From NCBI RefSeq assembly GCF_035013165.1, contig NZ_JAYGJQ010000002.1, positions 372,001 through 436,000 of the forward strand: a stretch of 64,000 nt of DNA, in the 5' to 3' direction. Below the pieces are notes generated by a model. It was not told the DNA's origin, did not search any database, and saw only the letters and a program-made list of their open reading frames with translations. Positions 42,913-52,931 of this stretch are shown here, piece after piece; the stretch's first letter is position 1; each line of letters starts with the position of its first letter. The translations under genes were made by a program, and so were the position numbers. The DNA comes from Bacteriovorax sp. PP10 (GTDB taxonomy: Bacteria > Bdellovibrionota > Bacteriovoracia > Bacteriovoracales > Bacteriovoracaceae).

Positions 42913-43977
42913 TTATTTTTTAATTACTGCTGGCACATCATTATTGTTTTCTTCAGTTTTGTTGCGCCAGCTTTTTCCTTCGCGGTTTTTCGCCGTCTTT
43001 TGCCACTTCACAACCGCTTCTTGGTGTTGACCATAGTTTTCAGAGAAAAAGTGACGACCTTCGTTTTGGCTGACAAAGTATAAATACTTGTGCGTGGCCG
43101 GATTTAAAACAGCATTGATCGAAGCAATCCCCGGATTCGCGATTGGCCCGATTGGAAGAGCTTTTACAGTATAAGTATTGTAGTCCGATGGAGTCAGAAG
43201 ATCTTTTCTGCTGATGTTTCCATCATAGGTTTCATACATTCCATAAATTGTTGTCGGATCTGATTGCAGTCTCATTTTAATTTTCAAACGGTTTAAGAAG
43301 ACACCCGCAATAATAGGTCTCTCACTTTTATCTCCAGTTTCTTTTTCTACCATTGAAGCGAGTGTAACGATTTCTTCAAGGCTCATCTTTGACTTAGAGA
43401 TATCGATGACCATCATCTTCTTTCTAAATTCTCTCACCATTGTCTTGATGACTTGATCAGCGGGAAGATTGGGAGCGAAGTCATATGTTTCAGGGTAAAG
43501 GTATCCTTCAACTGATAATCCTTTAATGCCCAAGCTTTTAACGAACTCACGGTCTTTACAAAGAGTAATGAAGTCTTCGTAGGAAGTGATCTGGCGCTCT
43601 TCCAGCATTTTTCCAATTTCATACATGTTTTTACCTTCGGGTACCGTGAAGTACAACGCCAGGCTCTTCTCATTAATAAAAGTGTTGTAAACATCCATTA
43701 AATTAGAATGAGTCTTGATCTGATATTGTCCCGATTTAAATTTTGTCATCACACCATTCCACTGAGAAAGGCGGTGAAAAAGTCTTGGAGAAGAAATAAG
43801 TTTTTCTTTTGCCAGACGAGAATTGATTGAAGCAAAACTCTCACTCGGTTTGATGTAGAAGAAAACATCAGGGCCTTGGTAGCGCCAGACATAAGCAGAG
43901 TAATAAACCTTAATAGCTACTAATAAAATAGCCAATAGAGGAGCACCAACAAGAAACAGGATGTGATTTTTTTTCAT
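42913..43977 (-). CDS. mltG: Endolytic murein transglycosylase MltG
   Basis: 354 residues. The inner-membrane enzyme cuts nascent peptidoglycan strands. An N-terminal membrane helix (ILFLVGAPLLAILLVAIKVYY) is followed by the YceG fold. The catalytic Glu lies in SMVEKETGDKSERPIIAGVF, and LNRLKIKMRLQSDPTTIYG and ALPIGPIANPGIASI are the family hallmarks. A Lys/Asn-rich tail ends the chain. The downstream ruvX-type gene on the same strand is separated by 85 bases. Confidence 0.93.
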   Translation of the reverse strand: MKKNHILFLVGAPLLAILLVAIKVYYSAYVWRYQGPDVFFYIKPSESFASINSRLAKEKLISSPRLFHRLSQWNGVMTKFKSGQYQIKTHSNLMDVYNTFINEKSLALYFTVPEGKNMYEIGKMLEERQITSYEDFITLCKDREFVKSLGIKGLSVEGYLYPETYDFAPNLPADQVIKTMVREFRKKMMVIDISKSKMSLEEIVTLASMVEKETGDKSERPIIAGVFLNRLKIKMRLQSDPTTIYGMYETYDGNISRKDLLTPSDYNTYTVKALPIGPIANPGIASINAVLNPATHKYLYFVSQNEGRHFFSENYGQHQEAVVKWQKTAKNREGKSWRNKTEENNNDVPAVIKK

Positions 43978-44062
43978 AATATCTATAGGTTAATAGACGT
44001 GTTTAGTCCTTACAATCACGGCCATAAATTCCCATTAATACCAGAGACTTTTAATCGGAAAT

Positions 44063-44521
44063 CTAGGCGCGGATGAAGTCTTCAAGAATAATGGTAGCAG
44101 AGACGCAATCGATTTTAGTAGGGTCAATTTTGAAATTAAATTCGGGAGAGTTTAACATGCGCTCTTCTGCAGCTTTTGTTGTCAGGGTTTCATCCTGCTC
44201 AAAAAACTCCTGATCTTTAAGAGCACTTTTTAATTGTTGACCAAAAGCGCGGACGTTCACTGTGTTAGTGCTTTCTTTGCCATCAAGAAAATAGGGAATT
44301 CCAATAACGACGACTTCAATGTCTTCATTAGAGATCAGGTTCATGAGAGATTTGATGGATTCTGCATGGGATTTATAAATGATTTTCTCAGCGGCAAAAG
44401 GAAAAGGATCGCGTCCCGGGCAAAACATGGCCGTTCCGATCACTTTCGTTCCAAAATCGATAGATAAAATTCTTTTACCAAGAAATTGCTGGAAGCGTGG
44501 ATAGTTTGAGAAATCATTCAT
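44063..44521 (-). CDS. YqgF/RuvX RNase H-fold protein
   Basis: About 152 residues from the ATG at 44521; an alternative is GTG at 44554. Neither has a clear ribosome site. The RNase H-like core is visible: ILSIDFGTKVIGTAM (catalytic Asp), VVVIGIPYFLDGKES (the conserved P-x-x-x-D-G), FEQDETLTTKAAEE (Glu), and KIDCVSATIILEDF (DxxSA). Members act as Holliday-junction resolvases or in 16S rRNA 5' maturation. It lies upstream of mltG. Confidence 0.85.
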   Translation of the reverse strand: MNDFSNYPRFQQFLGKRILSIDFGTKVIGTAMFCPGRDPFPFAAEKIIYKSHAESIKSLMNLISNEDIEVVVIGIPYFLDGKESTNTVNVRAFGQQLKSALKDQEFFEQDETLTTKAAEERMLNSPEFNFKIDPTKIDCVSATIILEDFIRA

Positions 44522-44613
44522 TAGACGAGTATATATCTGAGAATTCAAATTCACAATTATCGAAGAGTTGATTACAATAAATGCTACTTATTAAAGTTAG
44601 AAAAGGTTTTATA

Positions 44614-47028
44614 ATGAATCGTATCAAGACTGTCGGGACTGTATTTGGTTTCGCCTTAATCGTCCTAGTTACTGTCCAGTATGGATTGATCTCCAGCAAC
44701 CTTAATTATACAAAAACGATGCAGGAAGTTCATAGGAACTCACAAAAAGTGAACCAGCTTTATGTGGTTTTTGGACTTTTACTTGATATTGAAACCAGTT
44801 CACGCGGGTTTCTTTTAACAGGAGAAGACATCTTTCTTAATGTACAGAGTGAAGCTCAAAGGAAGCTGCCTCGTGAGTTGGAGCGACTGGATAATTACTT
44901 ATTACCAGAAGAGTACAATCAGCTTACAGAACTTATTAGTAAGCGTATTGCTTATGCAGACTCTTTAAACCTTAAAAGAATGAACAAACAGGTAATTACC
45001 TTTTACGATATCACAGTTGGTAATGGGATGATGGACAACATCAGAATGGAAGTGGCGAGGCTCACTGCCCGTGGTGAAAATTCGATTAATGAACAAAATG
45101 GTCTCGTGAAAAGTTCATCACGAGGTATGATGGCCTTAATGATGGCCGGAGCATTGTTCTCATTGGTCGTGGTTGTTGGAAGTGCGTACTTTGTTTACAA
45201 CGAATTAAAAGAAAGATTAAAAGCACAAAAAGAATTAAACGTGGCCCTGGCAACCAGTGAAGCTGTTACTGAAAATGTTGGTCAAGGTGTTGTGGTCGGA
45301 GATGTTAACGGAAAAGTTATTTTCGCTAACCAGATTGCATTAGCTGTTCGTAAAATGACTATTGATGAGATGAAAAGCAAATCACTGGAAGAGCTTTTTG
45401 AATCAGCTGAAATTGACCCGACTTATTTAAAGCAATTACTTCGCACTGATAAAACGGTTGTTGAAACAATCGTGACGACTTCAACAGGTACTAAGCGCAC
45501 AGTTAAGGTTAACTTTTCTCCCCTTATTGTTAATGGTGTCCTTGGAGGAGTTGTTGTCGCTTACGTCGATATTACAGCAGAGGCCGAAAGTATTTCCGAA
45601 CTGAAAACTGGAAAAGAAGTCGCACTAAGTGCAACTAAAGCAAAATCAGATTTCCTGGCCAAAATGAGTCACGAAATCAGAACTCCACTTAATGCCATTT
45701 TGGGTGTTGGTGAGATCATGGCCCTTACAAAATTGAGTGATGAACAGAAAAAATGTATGGAAATTTATCAACGTTCATCATTAACACTGATTAACCTGGT
45801 TAACGATATTTTAGATCTTTCTAAAATTGAGGCCGGAAAAATTGAGCTTAATAATATTCCTTTTTCGTTAAAAAACCTGGTTGATACATGTACATCAATT
45901 ATGGACTTCAGGGCCTCACAAAAGGGTCTGCTTTTTAAATCAAGATTGATGTCAAATTACGATCACATGATTGGAGATGAAGGAAGAATCAGACAGATCG
46001 TGATCAACCTTTTAGGAAACGCCATCAAGTTCACTGAGCAAGGAAGTATCATTTTATCTGTGACATGTATCGACCGTGGGACTTCACAAAAAGAGCTTTT
46101 AATCAGTGTTAAAGATACAGGTCGTGGGATTGCCCAAGAAAATCAAAATAAACTTTTTTCTAACTACTCTCAGGAAAATAATAAAATTGCTTCTGAATTT
46201 GGCGGAACAGGTCTGGGGCTTTCTCTTTCAAAAGAGCTTGCCAATTTAATGGGTGGAGACATCATTGTAAAATCGGAACTAGGTAAGGGAAGTGAATTCA
46301 TCCTTAACTGTTTCGTCGACAGTGCAATGGGAGAGTTTGAAAACGAGGCCACTCCAAAAGGTTCAGTGAATAAAAATTTAAAAATCCTTCTGGTAGACGA
46401 CAATCCGGAAAACCGCTTTATCGTAAAGAAATTCCTGGATGAGAGTGAAGTCATCGTTTCCGAGGCCAATGATGGTGTTGAGGCCGTAGAAGCTTATACA
46501 AAAAATAAATACGACATTATCTTTATGGACATCAACATGCCTAATAAAGATGGAATTGAAGCGACCAAAGATATTCGTGCAATGGAGAAAGAAAAAAATC
46601 TTCCTCATACGATTATCATCGCATTAAGTGCGAATGCTCTTTCAAAAGAATATGACCGCGCGATGGAAGTCGGTTGTGATGACTACTTAACAAAACCAAT
46701 TGCCCGCGGAAGATTGCTGGCAGCCGTTGAAAAGTGGCAAGGTGTAGAAGTCCGCAGAGACGATACTGTTGATGAGGCCATCAAAGCAGCGATTCCTGGT
46801 TATTTGGAAAACAGAAGAAAAGATATTGAGAAACTAAAAAATGCTTTCGATATTAAAGAGCTTAAAGCGATTGGAAAAATCGCTCACAATATCGCTGGAA
46901 CGGCCGAAAGTTACGGCCAAAATGAATTAGGACGAGTGGCCTTTTTATTAGACCAGGCCGTTGCAGAACTTAACTGGCAGGATATAGAAAAACATATTGT
47001 CGAAATGGAAAAATTAGCAAAAGGATGA
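44614..47028 (+). CDS. Hybrid sensor histidine kinase (CHASE3-PAS-HK-REC-Hpt)
   Basis: About 804 residues from the ATG at 44614, 7 bases after AAAGG. Domains in order: membrane helix, CHASE3-like periplasmic sensor (SRGFLLTGED, about 55-75), second membrane helix (about 165-190), PAS (about 210-330), HisKA with phospho-His in KMSHEIRTPLNAIL, HATPase (IVINLLGNAIKFT, GTGLGLSLSKEL), receiver (ILLVDDNPENR, phospho-Asp in IIFMDINMPNKDG, Lys in DYLTKPI), then Hpt with IGKIAHNIAGTAESYG. It is a complete internal phosphorelay, with the final partner unknown. Confidence 0.92.
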   Translation: MNRIKTVGTVFGFALIVLVTVQYGLISSNLNYTKTMQEVHRNSQKVNQLYVVFGLLLDIETSSRGFLLTGEDIFLNVQSEAQRKLPRELERLDNYLLPEEYNQLTELISKRIAYADSLNLKRMNKQVITFYDITVGNGMMDNIRMEVARLTARGENSINEQNGLVKSSSRGMMALMMAGALFSLVVVVGSAYFVYNELKERLKAQKELNVALATSEAVTENVGQGVVVGDVNGKVIFANQIALAVRKMTIDEMKSKSLEELFESAEIDPTYLKQLLRTDKTVVETIVTTSTGTKRTVKVNFSPLIVNGVLGGVVVAYVDITAEAESISELKTGKEVALSATKAKSDFLAKMSHEIRTPLNAILGVGEIMALTKLSDEQKKCMEIYQRSSLTLINLVNDILDLSKIEAGKIELNNIPFSLKNLVDTCTSIMDFRASQKGLLFKSRLMSNYDHMIGDEGRIRQIVINLLGNAIKFTEQGSIILSVTCIDRGTSQKELLISVKDTGRGIAQENQNKLFSNYSQENNKIASEFGGTGLGLSLSKELANLMGGDIIVKSELGKGSEFILNCFVDSAMGEFENEATPKGSVNKNLKILLVDDNPENRFIVKKFLDESEVIVSEANDGVEAVEAYTKNKYDIIFMDINMPNKDGIEATKDIRAMEKEKNLPHTIIIALSANALSKEYDRAMEVGCDDYLTKPIARGRLLAAVEKWQGVEVRRDDTVDEAIKAAIPGYLENRRKDIEKLKNAFDIKELKAIGKIAHNIAGTAESYGQNELGRVAFLLDQAVAELNWQDIEKHIVEMEKLAKG

Positions 47029-47098
47029 AAGTAGCTGTTTTTTAAGGCCTGTATGTAGACTCTACAGGCTAAAAAAACTGTCATTTAAGTCAATTATC

Positions 47099-47126
47099 TT
47101 GACAGGTTTTCCGCCTTGGATAATAT
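47099..47126 (+). promoter_or_regulatory. Probable rho promoter
   Basis: A perfect TTGACA (47099-47104) is followed after 16 bases by TAATAT (47121-47126). The predicted transcript would have a leader of about 140 bases before the rho ATG; such leaders are used for autoregulation of rho in other bacteria. Confidence 0.55.
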
Positions 47127-47274
47127 TAGATTTATAAGACATAAGCGCCTGCCTAAATAAAACAATCACCGACATTTACTAAGAGGTTTCTACAAATTCG
47201 GTTTTCTATTTCAATTCATTTAATAATCAAAATATTTATATTCAATTTTCACCGCAAACAGGAGTTACTTTCAA

Positions 47275-48522
47275 ATGCATCTTAACGATCTCAGAGAAAA
47301 AGACATTGCCGAACTTACAACCATGGCAGAAGAAATTCAAATCGAGAACCCAAGTAACTTAAAGAAGCACGAACTTATTTTCGCTATTCTAAAAGCTACA
47401 GCTAAAGACGATAAAGCAATCTTTGGTAACGGTGTTCTAGAAATTCTACCAGACGGATTCGGATTCTTAAGATCGCCACTTTATAACTACCTTCCTGGTG
47501 CCGATGATATTTACGTATCTCCATCACAAATTAGAAAATTCGGTCTTCGTAAAGGGGATTCAGTTGAAGGCGAAATCAGACCACCAAAAGAAGGTGAGAG
47601 ATACTTCGCACTAGTTAAAGTAAATGAGATCAACTCTCAGTCACCAGAAAAACATAAAAAGACAGTTCTCTTCGATAACTTAACTCCGTTATACCCAGAG
47701 AAAAAAATCAACCTTGAATACCACCCAACTAACTACTCAACTCGTCTAATCGACTTGTTCGTACCACAAGGGTTTGGTCAACGTTGCCTTATCGTCGCTC
47801 CACCAAAAGCTGGTAAGACTGTTCTTCTTCAAGATATCGCAAATGCAATCACAACTAATCACCCTGAAGCAGTTCTGATCGTTCTTCTAATCGATGAACG
47901 CCCGGAAGAAGTTACAGATATGAGAAGAAACGTTAACGCTGAAGTTGTCTCTTCAACTTTCGATGAACCTGCTACTCGCCACGTACAAGTTGCTGAGATG
48001 GTAATCGAAAAAGCAAAACGTTTAACTGAAGCTGGAAAAGATGTAATCATCCTTCTAGACTCAATCACTCGTCTTGCTCGTGCTTACAACACAGTTGTTC
48101 CACCATCAGGAAAAATCCTTTCGGGTGGGGTTGATTCAAACGCTCTACATAAACCAAAAAGATTCTTCGGATCTGCACGTAATATTGAAGGTGGGGGATC
48201 TCTTACGATCATCGCTACTGCTCTTATCGATACAGGTTCAAGAATGGATGAAGTTATCTTTGAAGAATTCAAAGGTACAGGTAACTCGGAAATCCAACTT
48301 GATAGAAAACTTCTTGAAAAGAGAATTTTCCCGGCACTTGATATCAACAAGTCTTCAACTCGTAAGGAAGATCTTCTTATGGCGCCAGCTGATCTACAAA
48401 GATCATACTTGCTTCGTAAAGTTCTTCACTCTATGGCGCCAATCGACGCTATGGAATTTATCCTAAGCCGTGTAACAAAAACTAAAACAAACTCGGACTT
48501 CCTGGATTCAATGAACTCTTAA
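47275..48522 (+). CDS. rho: Transcription termination factor Rho
   Basis: 415 residues, normal length. The N-terminal RNA-binding domain shows [21 protein letters not shown] and [18 protein letters not shown]; the ATPase has [18 protein letters not shown] (Walker A), [14 protein letters not shown] and the Walker B-like [16 protein letters not shown], then the Q-loop region [20 protein letters not shown]. Rho is a hexameric helicase that releases RNA polymerase. The ribosome site is AGGAG. It is the first gene of a six-gene housekeeping operon. Confidence 0.97.
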   Translation: MHLNDLREKDIAELTTMAEEIQIENPSNLKKHELIFAILKATAKDDKAIFGNGVLEILPDGFGFLRSPLYNYLPGADDIYVSPSQIRKFGLRKGDSVEGEIRPPKEGERYFALVKVNEINSQSPEKHKKTVLFDNLTPLYPEKKINLEYHPTNYSTRLIDLFVPQGFGQRCLIVAPPKAGKTVLLQDIANAITTNHPEAVLIVLLIDERPEEVTDMRRNVNAEVVSSTFDEPATRHVQVAEMVIEKAKRLTEAGKDVIILLDSITRLARAYNTVVPPSGKILSGGVDSNALHKPKRFFGSARNIEGGGSLTIIATALIDTGSRMDEVIFEEFKGTGNSEIQLDRKLLEKRIFPALDINKSSTRKEDLLMAPADLQRSYLLRKVLHSMAPIDAMEFILSRVTKTKTNSDFLDSMNS

Positions 48523-48532
48523 GAGTAAAAAT

Positions 48533-49663
48533 ATGAAAAAAGCATTAATGAAAAGACTTATTCTTCTGGTATCTAAACAATACGCTTCGATCGGCGGCCA
48601 GGCCGTGATCGAAGGTGTAATGATGAGATCACCTAACGCTTTCGTTGTAGCGGTAAGAAAGCCTGATGGCTCAATCCGTTTACGTCGCGACCAGTGGTAC
48701 GGACTTTCAAACAAACTTTCATTTCTTAAGAAACCATTCTTAAGAGGTGTATTGATTCTGATTGAAACAATGGCCAACGGGATTGTTTCGCTGAACTATT
48801 CAGCAAACATCGCAATGGATGAAGAAAACAAAAAAGAAGCTTTGAAAAAAGGACAATCGGAAGCAGAATACGAAAAAACAAAGAAATCAAAAGAGAAGGT
48901 AAGTCTTGAGACTTTTCTTTCGATCGGTGTTTCTTTTCTTTTCGGTATTGGTCTCTTCGTTTTCGTTCCCCATGCACTAACTGCTGTGATTGAAAAATAC
49001 AGTGGGGCCGCTTGGGATCTTCAAAGCTGGCAGTTCCACGCAGTCGATGGAACGATTAAAGCTTGTATCTTCTTAACGTACATTTATCTGATCAGCTTCA
49101 TTCCTGATATTAGGAAAGTTTTCCAGTATCACGGAGCTGAACATAAATCGATTTCGACATTTGAAGCTGGTGAAGCTCTAACTGTTGAAAACGCTAGAAA
49201 GTTCCCAACTTTCCACCCTCGTTGTGGAACGACTTTCATTTTCTTCCTGATGTTCGTATCGATCATCCTTTTTGCCATTATCTTCGCGCTTATCCCGGTT
49301 GGAACTAATTCTCCGGTGATCTTAAAGCACTTGTACGCAATTCTTTTCAAAGTTGTTTTAACTTTCCCAATTGCTGGTATCTCTTATGAGCTAATTAAGT
49401 TCTTAGGAAAAAATCCAGATTCAACTTTTGGAAAAGTTCTAAGTTACCCGGGAAAGATGCTGCAAAAGCTTACGACAAAAGAGCCGGATGATACCCAACT
49501 TGAAATCGCTCTGGCATCGATCAAAGCTGTTCTTTTCCTTGAAGAAAAGTACAACCTGAAAGACGCTAACAGCAAAAAAATCACGGTTGATGAAATCGAT
49601 CTTCGTGATTTAAACGAAATTGAAAACAGTAATTTTAATCTTAAAGACTTTTTAGAAGGCTAA
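48533..49663 (+). CDS. DUF1385 (YqhQ-like) multi-pass membrane protein
   Basis: The 376-residue protein matches DUF1385: IGGQAVIEGVMMRSPNAFVVAVRKPDG near the N-terminus, membrane helices at about 140, 175, 235 and 265, the segment FQYHGAEHKSISTFEAGE, and FHPRCGTTFIFFLMFVSI, both highly conserved in the family. The biochemical role is unknown. The gene often stands next to prfA and prmC, as here (5 bases before prfA). An alternative start is the ATG at 48548. Confidence 0.85.
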   Translation: MKKALMKRLILLVSKQYASIGGQAVIEGVMMRSPNAFVVAVRKPDGSIRLRRDQWYGLSNKLSFLKKPFLRGVLILIETMANGIVSLNYSANIAMDEENKKEALKKGQSEAEYEKTKKSKEKVSLETFLSIGVSFLFGIGLFVFVPHALTAVIEKYSGAAWDLQSWQFHAVDGTIKACIFLTYIYLISFIPDIRKVFQYHGAEHKSISTFEAGEALTVENARKFPTFHPRCGTTFIFFLMFVSIILFAIIFALIPVGTNSPVILKHLYAILFKVVLTFPIAGISYELIKFLGKNPDSTFGKVLSYPGKMLQKLTTKEPDDTQLEIALASIKAVLFLEEKYNLKDANSKKITVDEIDLRDLNEIENSNFNLKDFLEG

Positions 49664-49668
49664 TATCC

Positions 49669-50742
49669 ATGTCAATGTTCGATAAATTAGAAGCAGTTGT
49701 CGCTCGTTATGAGCAGCTTACAGAAAAGCTAGCAGACCCATCGATCTACGATCGTCAGAAAGAATTCAAACAAATCTCTTCTGAGCGCTCAAATATTGAA
49801 GACGTTGTTATCGGCTATAGAGAATACAAAAAAATTAAAGACGACCTTGAAGGTTCAAAAGAAATGCTTCGTAATGAAAAAGACGAAGACCTTCGTGAAA
49901 TGGCAAAAATGGAAGCTGCTGAACTTGAAGCACTTCTTCCACCATTGGAAGAAAGACTTAAACTTCTTCTTCTTCCAAAAGATCCACTAGATGATAGAAA
50001 TGTTATCATGGAATTACGTGCTGGTGCCGGTGGAGATGAAGCTTCGATTTTCGTTGCCGACATGTTCCGTATGTACCAAAACTATTTCCGTCACCTGGGC
50101 TACAAGATTGAACTTGATTCAATGTCTGAGTCTGACCAGGGGATTAAAGAAATTATCTACACTGTTACAGGTGATAAAGTTTACTCAAAACTAAAATGGG
50201 AAGCTGGTGTTCACAGAGTTCAACGTGTTCCTAAAACGGAAACGATGGGACGAGTGCACACATCAACAATCACAATTGCGGTTATGCCGGAAGTTGATGA
50301 AGTTGAATTCGAACTTAATCCCAATGAACTTCGTATCGACGTTTATAGATCTGGTGGATCAGGTGGTCAGTCGGTTAACACGACCGATTCAGCTGTTCGT
50401 ATTACCCACTTACCAACTGGTATGTCGGTAGCTAACCAGGATCAAAAGTCACAGTTAAAGAACAAAGAAAAGGCCATGAAGATTCTTCGTTCAAGAATTT
50501 ACGACAATATGGTTAAAGCGCAGAAAGATGAAATCGATTCTGAAAGACGCGGCCAGATTGGAGACGGGGATCGTTCAGAAAAAATCAGAACGTATAACTA
50601 TCCACAAAACAGAATCAGTGACCACAGAATCGGACTTACTGTTCACAACCTTGATGGTGTAATGAACGGTGACCTTGGTGGAATTACTGATGCATTGATT
50701 GCTCATCACCAGGCAGAACTAATGAAAGGCCAGGAAGACTAA
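49669..50742 (+). CDS. prfA: Peptide chain release factor 1
   Basis: 357 residues. RF1 reads UAA and UAG stops. The GGQ catalytic motif is in RSGGSGGQSVNTTDSAVRIT (about 222-240), and the preceding RVPKTETMGRVHTSTITIAV and later SEKIRTYNYPQNRISDHR are typical. The stop-codon-reading PxT motif appears as PKTE rather than PxT with a clean Thr, so the assignment to RF1 over RF2 rests on overall similarity and the prmC neighbour. It directly precedes prmC, whose product methylates the GGQ glutamine. Confidence 0.94.
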   Translation: MSMFDKLEAVVARYEQLTEKLADPSIYDRQKEFKQISSERSNIEDVVIGYREYKKIKDDLEGSKEMLRNEKDEDLREMAKMEAAELEALLPPLEERLKLLLLPKDPLDDRNVIMELRAGAGGDEASIFVADMFRMYQNYFRHLGYKIELDSMSESDQGIKEIIYTVTGDKVYSKLKWEAGVHRVQRVPKTETMGRVHTSTITIAVMPEVDEVEFELNPNELRIDVYRSGGSGGQSVNTTDSAVRITHLPTGMSVANQDQKSQLKNKEKAMKILRSRIYDNMVKAQKDEIDSERRGQIGDGDRSEKIRTYNYPQNRISDHRIGLTVHNLDGVMNGDLGGITDALIAHHQAELMKGQED

Positions 50743-50766
50743 TCAACACTAGTAAGGGTAACTGTC

Positions 50767-51657
50767 GTGAGCATTCTGAGTCTTGATCAACACTTAAAAG
50801 GCTTTTATGAAGCAGAGAAAAAATCTCTGCTGGCATTTTACCCAGGTCTTACGATTCATCGTTTAAGACAGGATATTAAACTTCACGCGTTTTTAAATGG
50901 CGTGGATTCAGAAGAGCTTTTTGAATTTCCTTACCTTCCTCATAGAACACATCCTCTCACAATCTTTTTTGAGAAACTAAAAGTCGGCACACCGCTGGAG
51001 TACATCACAGGTTATGCTTATTTTTACCGCTCACTTTTTAAAGTGACGTCGGATGTTTTAATTCCAAGAAGTGAAACAGAAATTCTGGTGGAGCTCGCTT
51101 CACAGGAAATCAAACGCAGTTATAAAAACAAGCAGTGTAGAGTGGCCGATATTGGGACCGGATCCGGTGCGATCGGGATTTCTCTTCTTATGGAAGAAAC
51201 CGCTCAACTTGATATGGTCATGACTGACATTAGTGAGGCGGCCCTAAAGCTTGCTCAGGAAAACTTCTTCAGTCACAAATTCGCCATTTCCAGCATCCAT
51301 AAAACGACATTTATTAAAAGTGACCGCTTAAAAGATGTTCCGGGTGAGTTCAACCTAATCCTGACAAACCCTCCTTATATTAAAAAGTCTGCCGATATGG
51401 CGGGCGTTCACTCTCAGGTCGCAGCTTTCGAGCCGCATCTTGCCCTTTTCCTTGATGACGACATTTATGACCAGTGGTTTAACGAGTTCTTTACAAGTAT
51501 TCACGAAAAACTTGTAACTGGCGGCGTGTCTCTGGTAGAAAGCCATGAAAACCACCTTGAGGCCCAGGCAGAAATGGCCCGTAAGATTGGTTTTTCTGAA
51601 GTCGTTTTAGTTCGCGATTACACTAATAGAAATAGATTTTTAAAGTTAAAAAAATAA
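50767..51657 (+). CDS. prmC: Release-factor glutamine methyltransferase
   Basis: 296 residues from the GTG at 50767, after AGGG. PrmC methylates the GGQ glutamine of RF1 and RF2. Motifs: IPRSETEILVELA, VADIGTGSGAIGISL (SAM binding, about 125-140), and LTNPPYIKKSADM with the catalytic NPPY. A family-typical C-terminal GGVSLVESHENHLEA follows. It is in operon order prfA-prmC, 24 bases apart. Confidence 0.95.
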   Translation: MSILSLDQHLKGFYEAEKKSLLAFYPGLTIHRLRQDIKLHAFLNGVDSEELFEFPYLPHRTHPLTIFFEKLKVGTPLEYITGYAYFYRSLFKVTSDVLIPRSETEILVELASQEIKRSYKNKQCRVADIGTGSGAIGISLLMEETAQLDMVMTDISEAALKLAQENFFSHKFAISSIHKTTFIKSDRLKDVPGEFNLILTNPPYIKKSADMAGVHSQVAAFEPHLALFLDDDIYDQWFNEFFTSIHEKLVTGGVSLVESHENHLEAQAEMARKIGFSEVVLVRDYTNRNRFLKLKK

Positions 51658-51669
51658 AAGGAAGTCATT

Positions 51670-52929
51670 ATGGACAAGTTAATTATCACAGGGCCTTCAA
51701 AGTTATCTGGAAGTGTGAAAATCGCTCGCGCGAAAAATGCTTACCTTCCGATTCTCGCTGCAGTTTTATTATCTGATAAACCAGTGCACTTAAAAAATAT
51801 TCCTGATCTTCAAGACATCAAGACAATGATTAAACTTCTTTCAAACCTTGGTGTAACAATCAAGAAAGAAGGAAACATCACAACTTTTGATGCTTCAACA
51901 TTAAACTCTCACGAAGCGACTTACGAAATTGTAAAAACAATGCGTGCTTCAATCTTCGTTCTAGGGCCTCTTCTTGCTCGTAGAAAAGCTGCAAAAGTTT
52001 CTCTTCCTGGAGGATGTGCAATTGGAACTCGTCCTATCGATCTTCACTTAACAAATCTTGCAAAACTTGGATGTGAAATTGAAGTTCACTCTGGTTACGT
52101 AGACGCGAAAGTTGATAAAATGAAAGCGGGTCACGTGACTCTTGCTTTCCCTTCAGTTGGTGCAACTGAAAACCTAATGATGGCCGCAGTTTTTTCTGAT
52201 GGTGTAACAACGATTGAAAACTCAGCTCTAGAGCCAGAGATTGACGATCTAGCTCACTTCTTAAATGCAATGGGAGCTAACGTTACAGGAATCGGAAGCA
52301 GAACAATTGTCGTTACTGGTGTAAAAGAATTAAAAGAAGCAACATACGAAGCTATCGGTGACCGTATTGAAGCTGCTACATACTTAATGGCCGCTCTAGC
52401 AACAGGATCAGATATCGAAATCACGGGAGTTAATCCTCGTCACTTAGATTTCGTTATCGAAACTCTTCAAGGAATGGGAGCAAAAATCACAACTGGTGAA
52501 GGCTCAATTAAAGTTTTTAAATCGGAATTGAAAGGATGCTTAATTGATACAGCTCCATTCCCAGGTTTCCCGACAGATGCTCAAGCTCAAATGATCGCCC
52601 TTTGTACGCAAGTAAAAGGCGCTTCAGTAATTACAGAACATATTTTCGAAAACCGCTTCATGCACGTTCCGGAACTTGTTCGTCTTGGAGCTGACATTAC
52701 TCTAAAAGGTAAATCAGCATTCATCCAAGGTGGAGAAAAACTAACAGCTGCACCAATTATGTGTACTGACCTTAGAGCTTCTGCTGCACTAATTATCGCA
52801 GCTCTTGCAACTGAAGGTGAGACTGAAATTCAACGTGTTTATCACCTTGACCGTGGATACGAAAATCTTGTAGCTAAATTCTCTGAGCTAGGCGCGAATA
52901 TTAAGCGTGTTGCTGGGAGCGCGACTTAG
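51670..52929 (+). CDS. murA: UDP-N-acetylglucosamine 1-carboxyvinyltransferase
   Basis: 419 residues. The first committed step of peptidoglycan synthesis transfers enolpyruvate to UDP-GlcNAc. The catalytic Cys is kept in SLPGGCAIGTRPIDLHL (near residue 117), and VGATENLMMAAV and DTAPFPGFPTDAQAQMIAL are family-typical. The N-terminal GSVKIARAKNAYLPILAA has Ala-Arg where the family usually reads Gly-Ala before Lys-Asn. The ribosome site is AAGGAAG. It is in the rho operon, followed after 2 bases by the HIT gene. Confidence 0.95.
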   Translation: MDKLIITGPSKLSGSVKIARAKNAYLPILAAVLLSDKPVHLKNIPDLQDIKTMIKLLSNLGVTIKKEGNITTFDASTLNSHEATYEIVKTMRASIFVLGPLLARRKAAKVSLPGGCAIGTRPIDLHLTNLAKLGCEIEVHSGYVDAKVDKMKAGHVTLAFPSVGATENLMMAAVFSDGVTTIENSALEPEIDDLAHFLNAMGANVTGIGSRTIVVTGVKELKEATYEAIGDRIEAATYLMAALATGSDIEITGVNPRHLDFVIETLQGMGAKITTGEGSIKVFKSELKGCLIDTAPFPGFPTDAQAQMIALCTQVKGASVITEHIFENRFMHVPELVRLGADITLKGKSAFIQGGEKLTAAPIMCTDLRASAALIIAALATEGETEIQRVYHLDRGYENLVAKFSELGANIKRVAGSAT

Positions 52930-52931
52930 TT

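Noticed and set aside
47045-47070. Inverted repeat GCCTGTA/TACAGGC after the histidine kinase gene
   Set aside because: Considered as a terminator, but the bases after the stem on the plus strand are A's rather than T's, so it does not fit an intrinsic terminator in the needed direction.
49815-50063. Serine-rich leftward frame within prfA
   Set aside because: It is the antisense of a Glu/Leu/Lys-rich part of RF1 and has no start signal or family resemblance.
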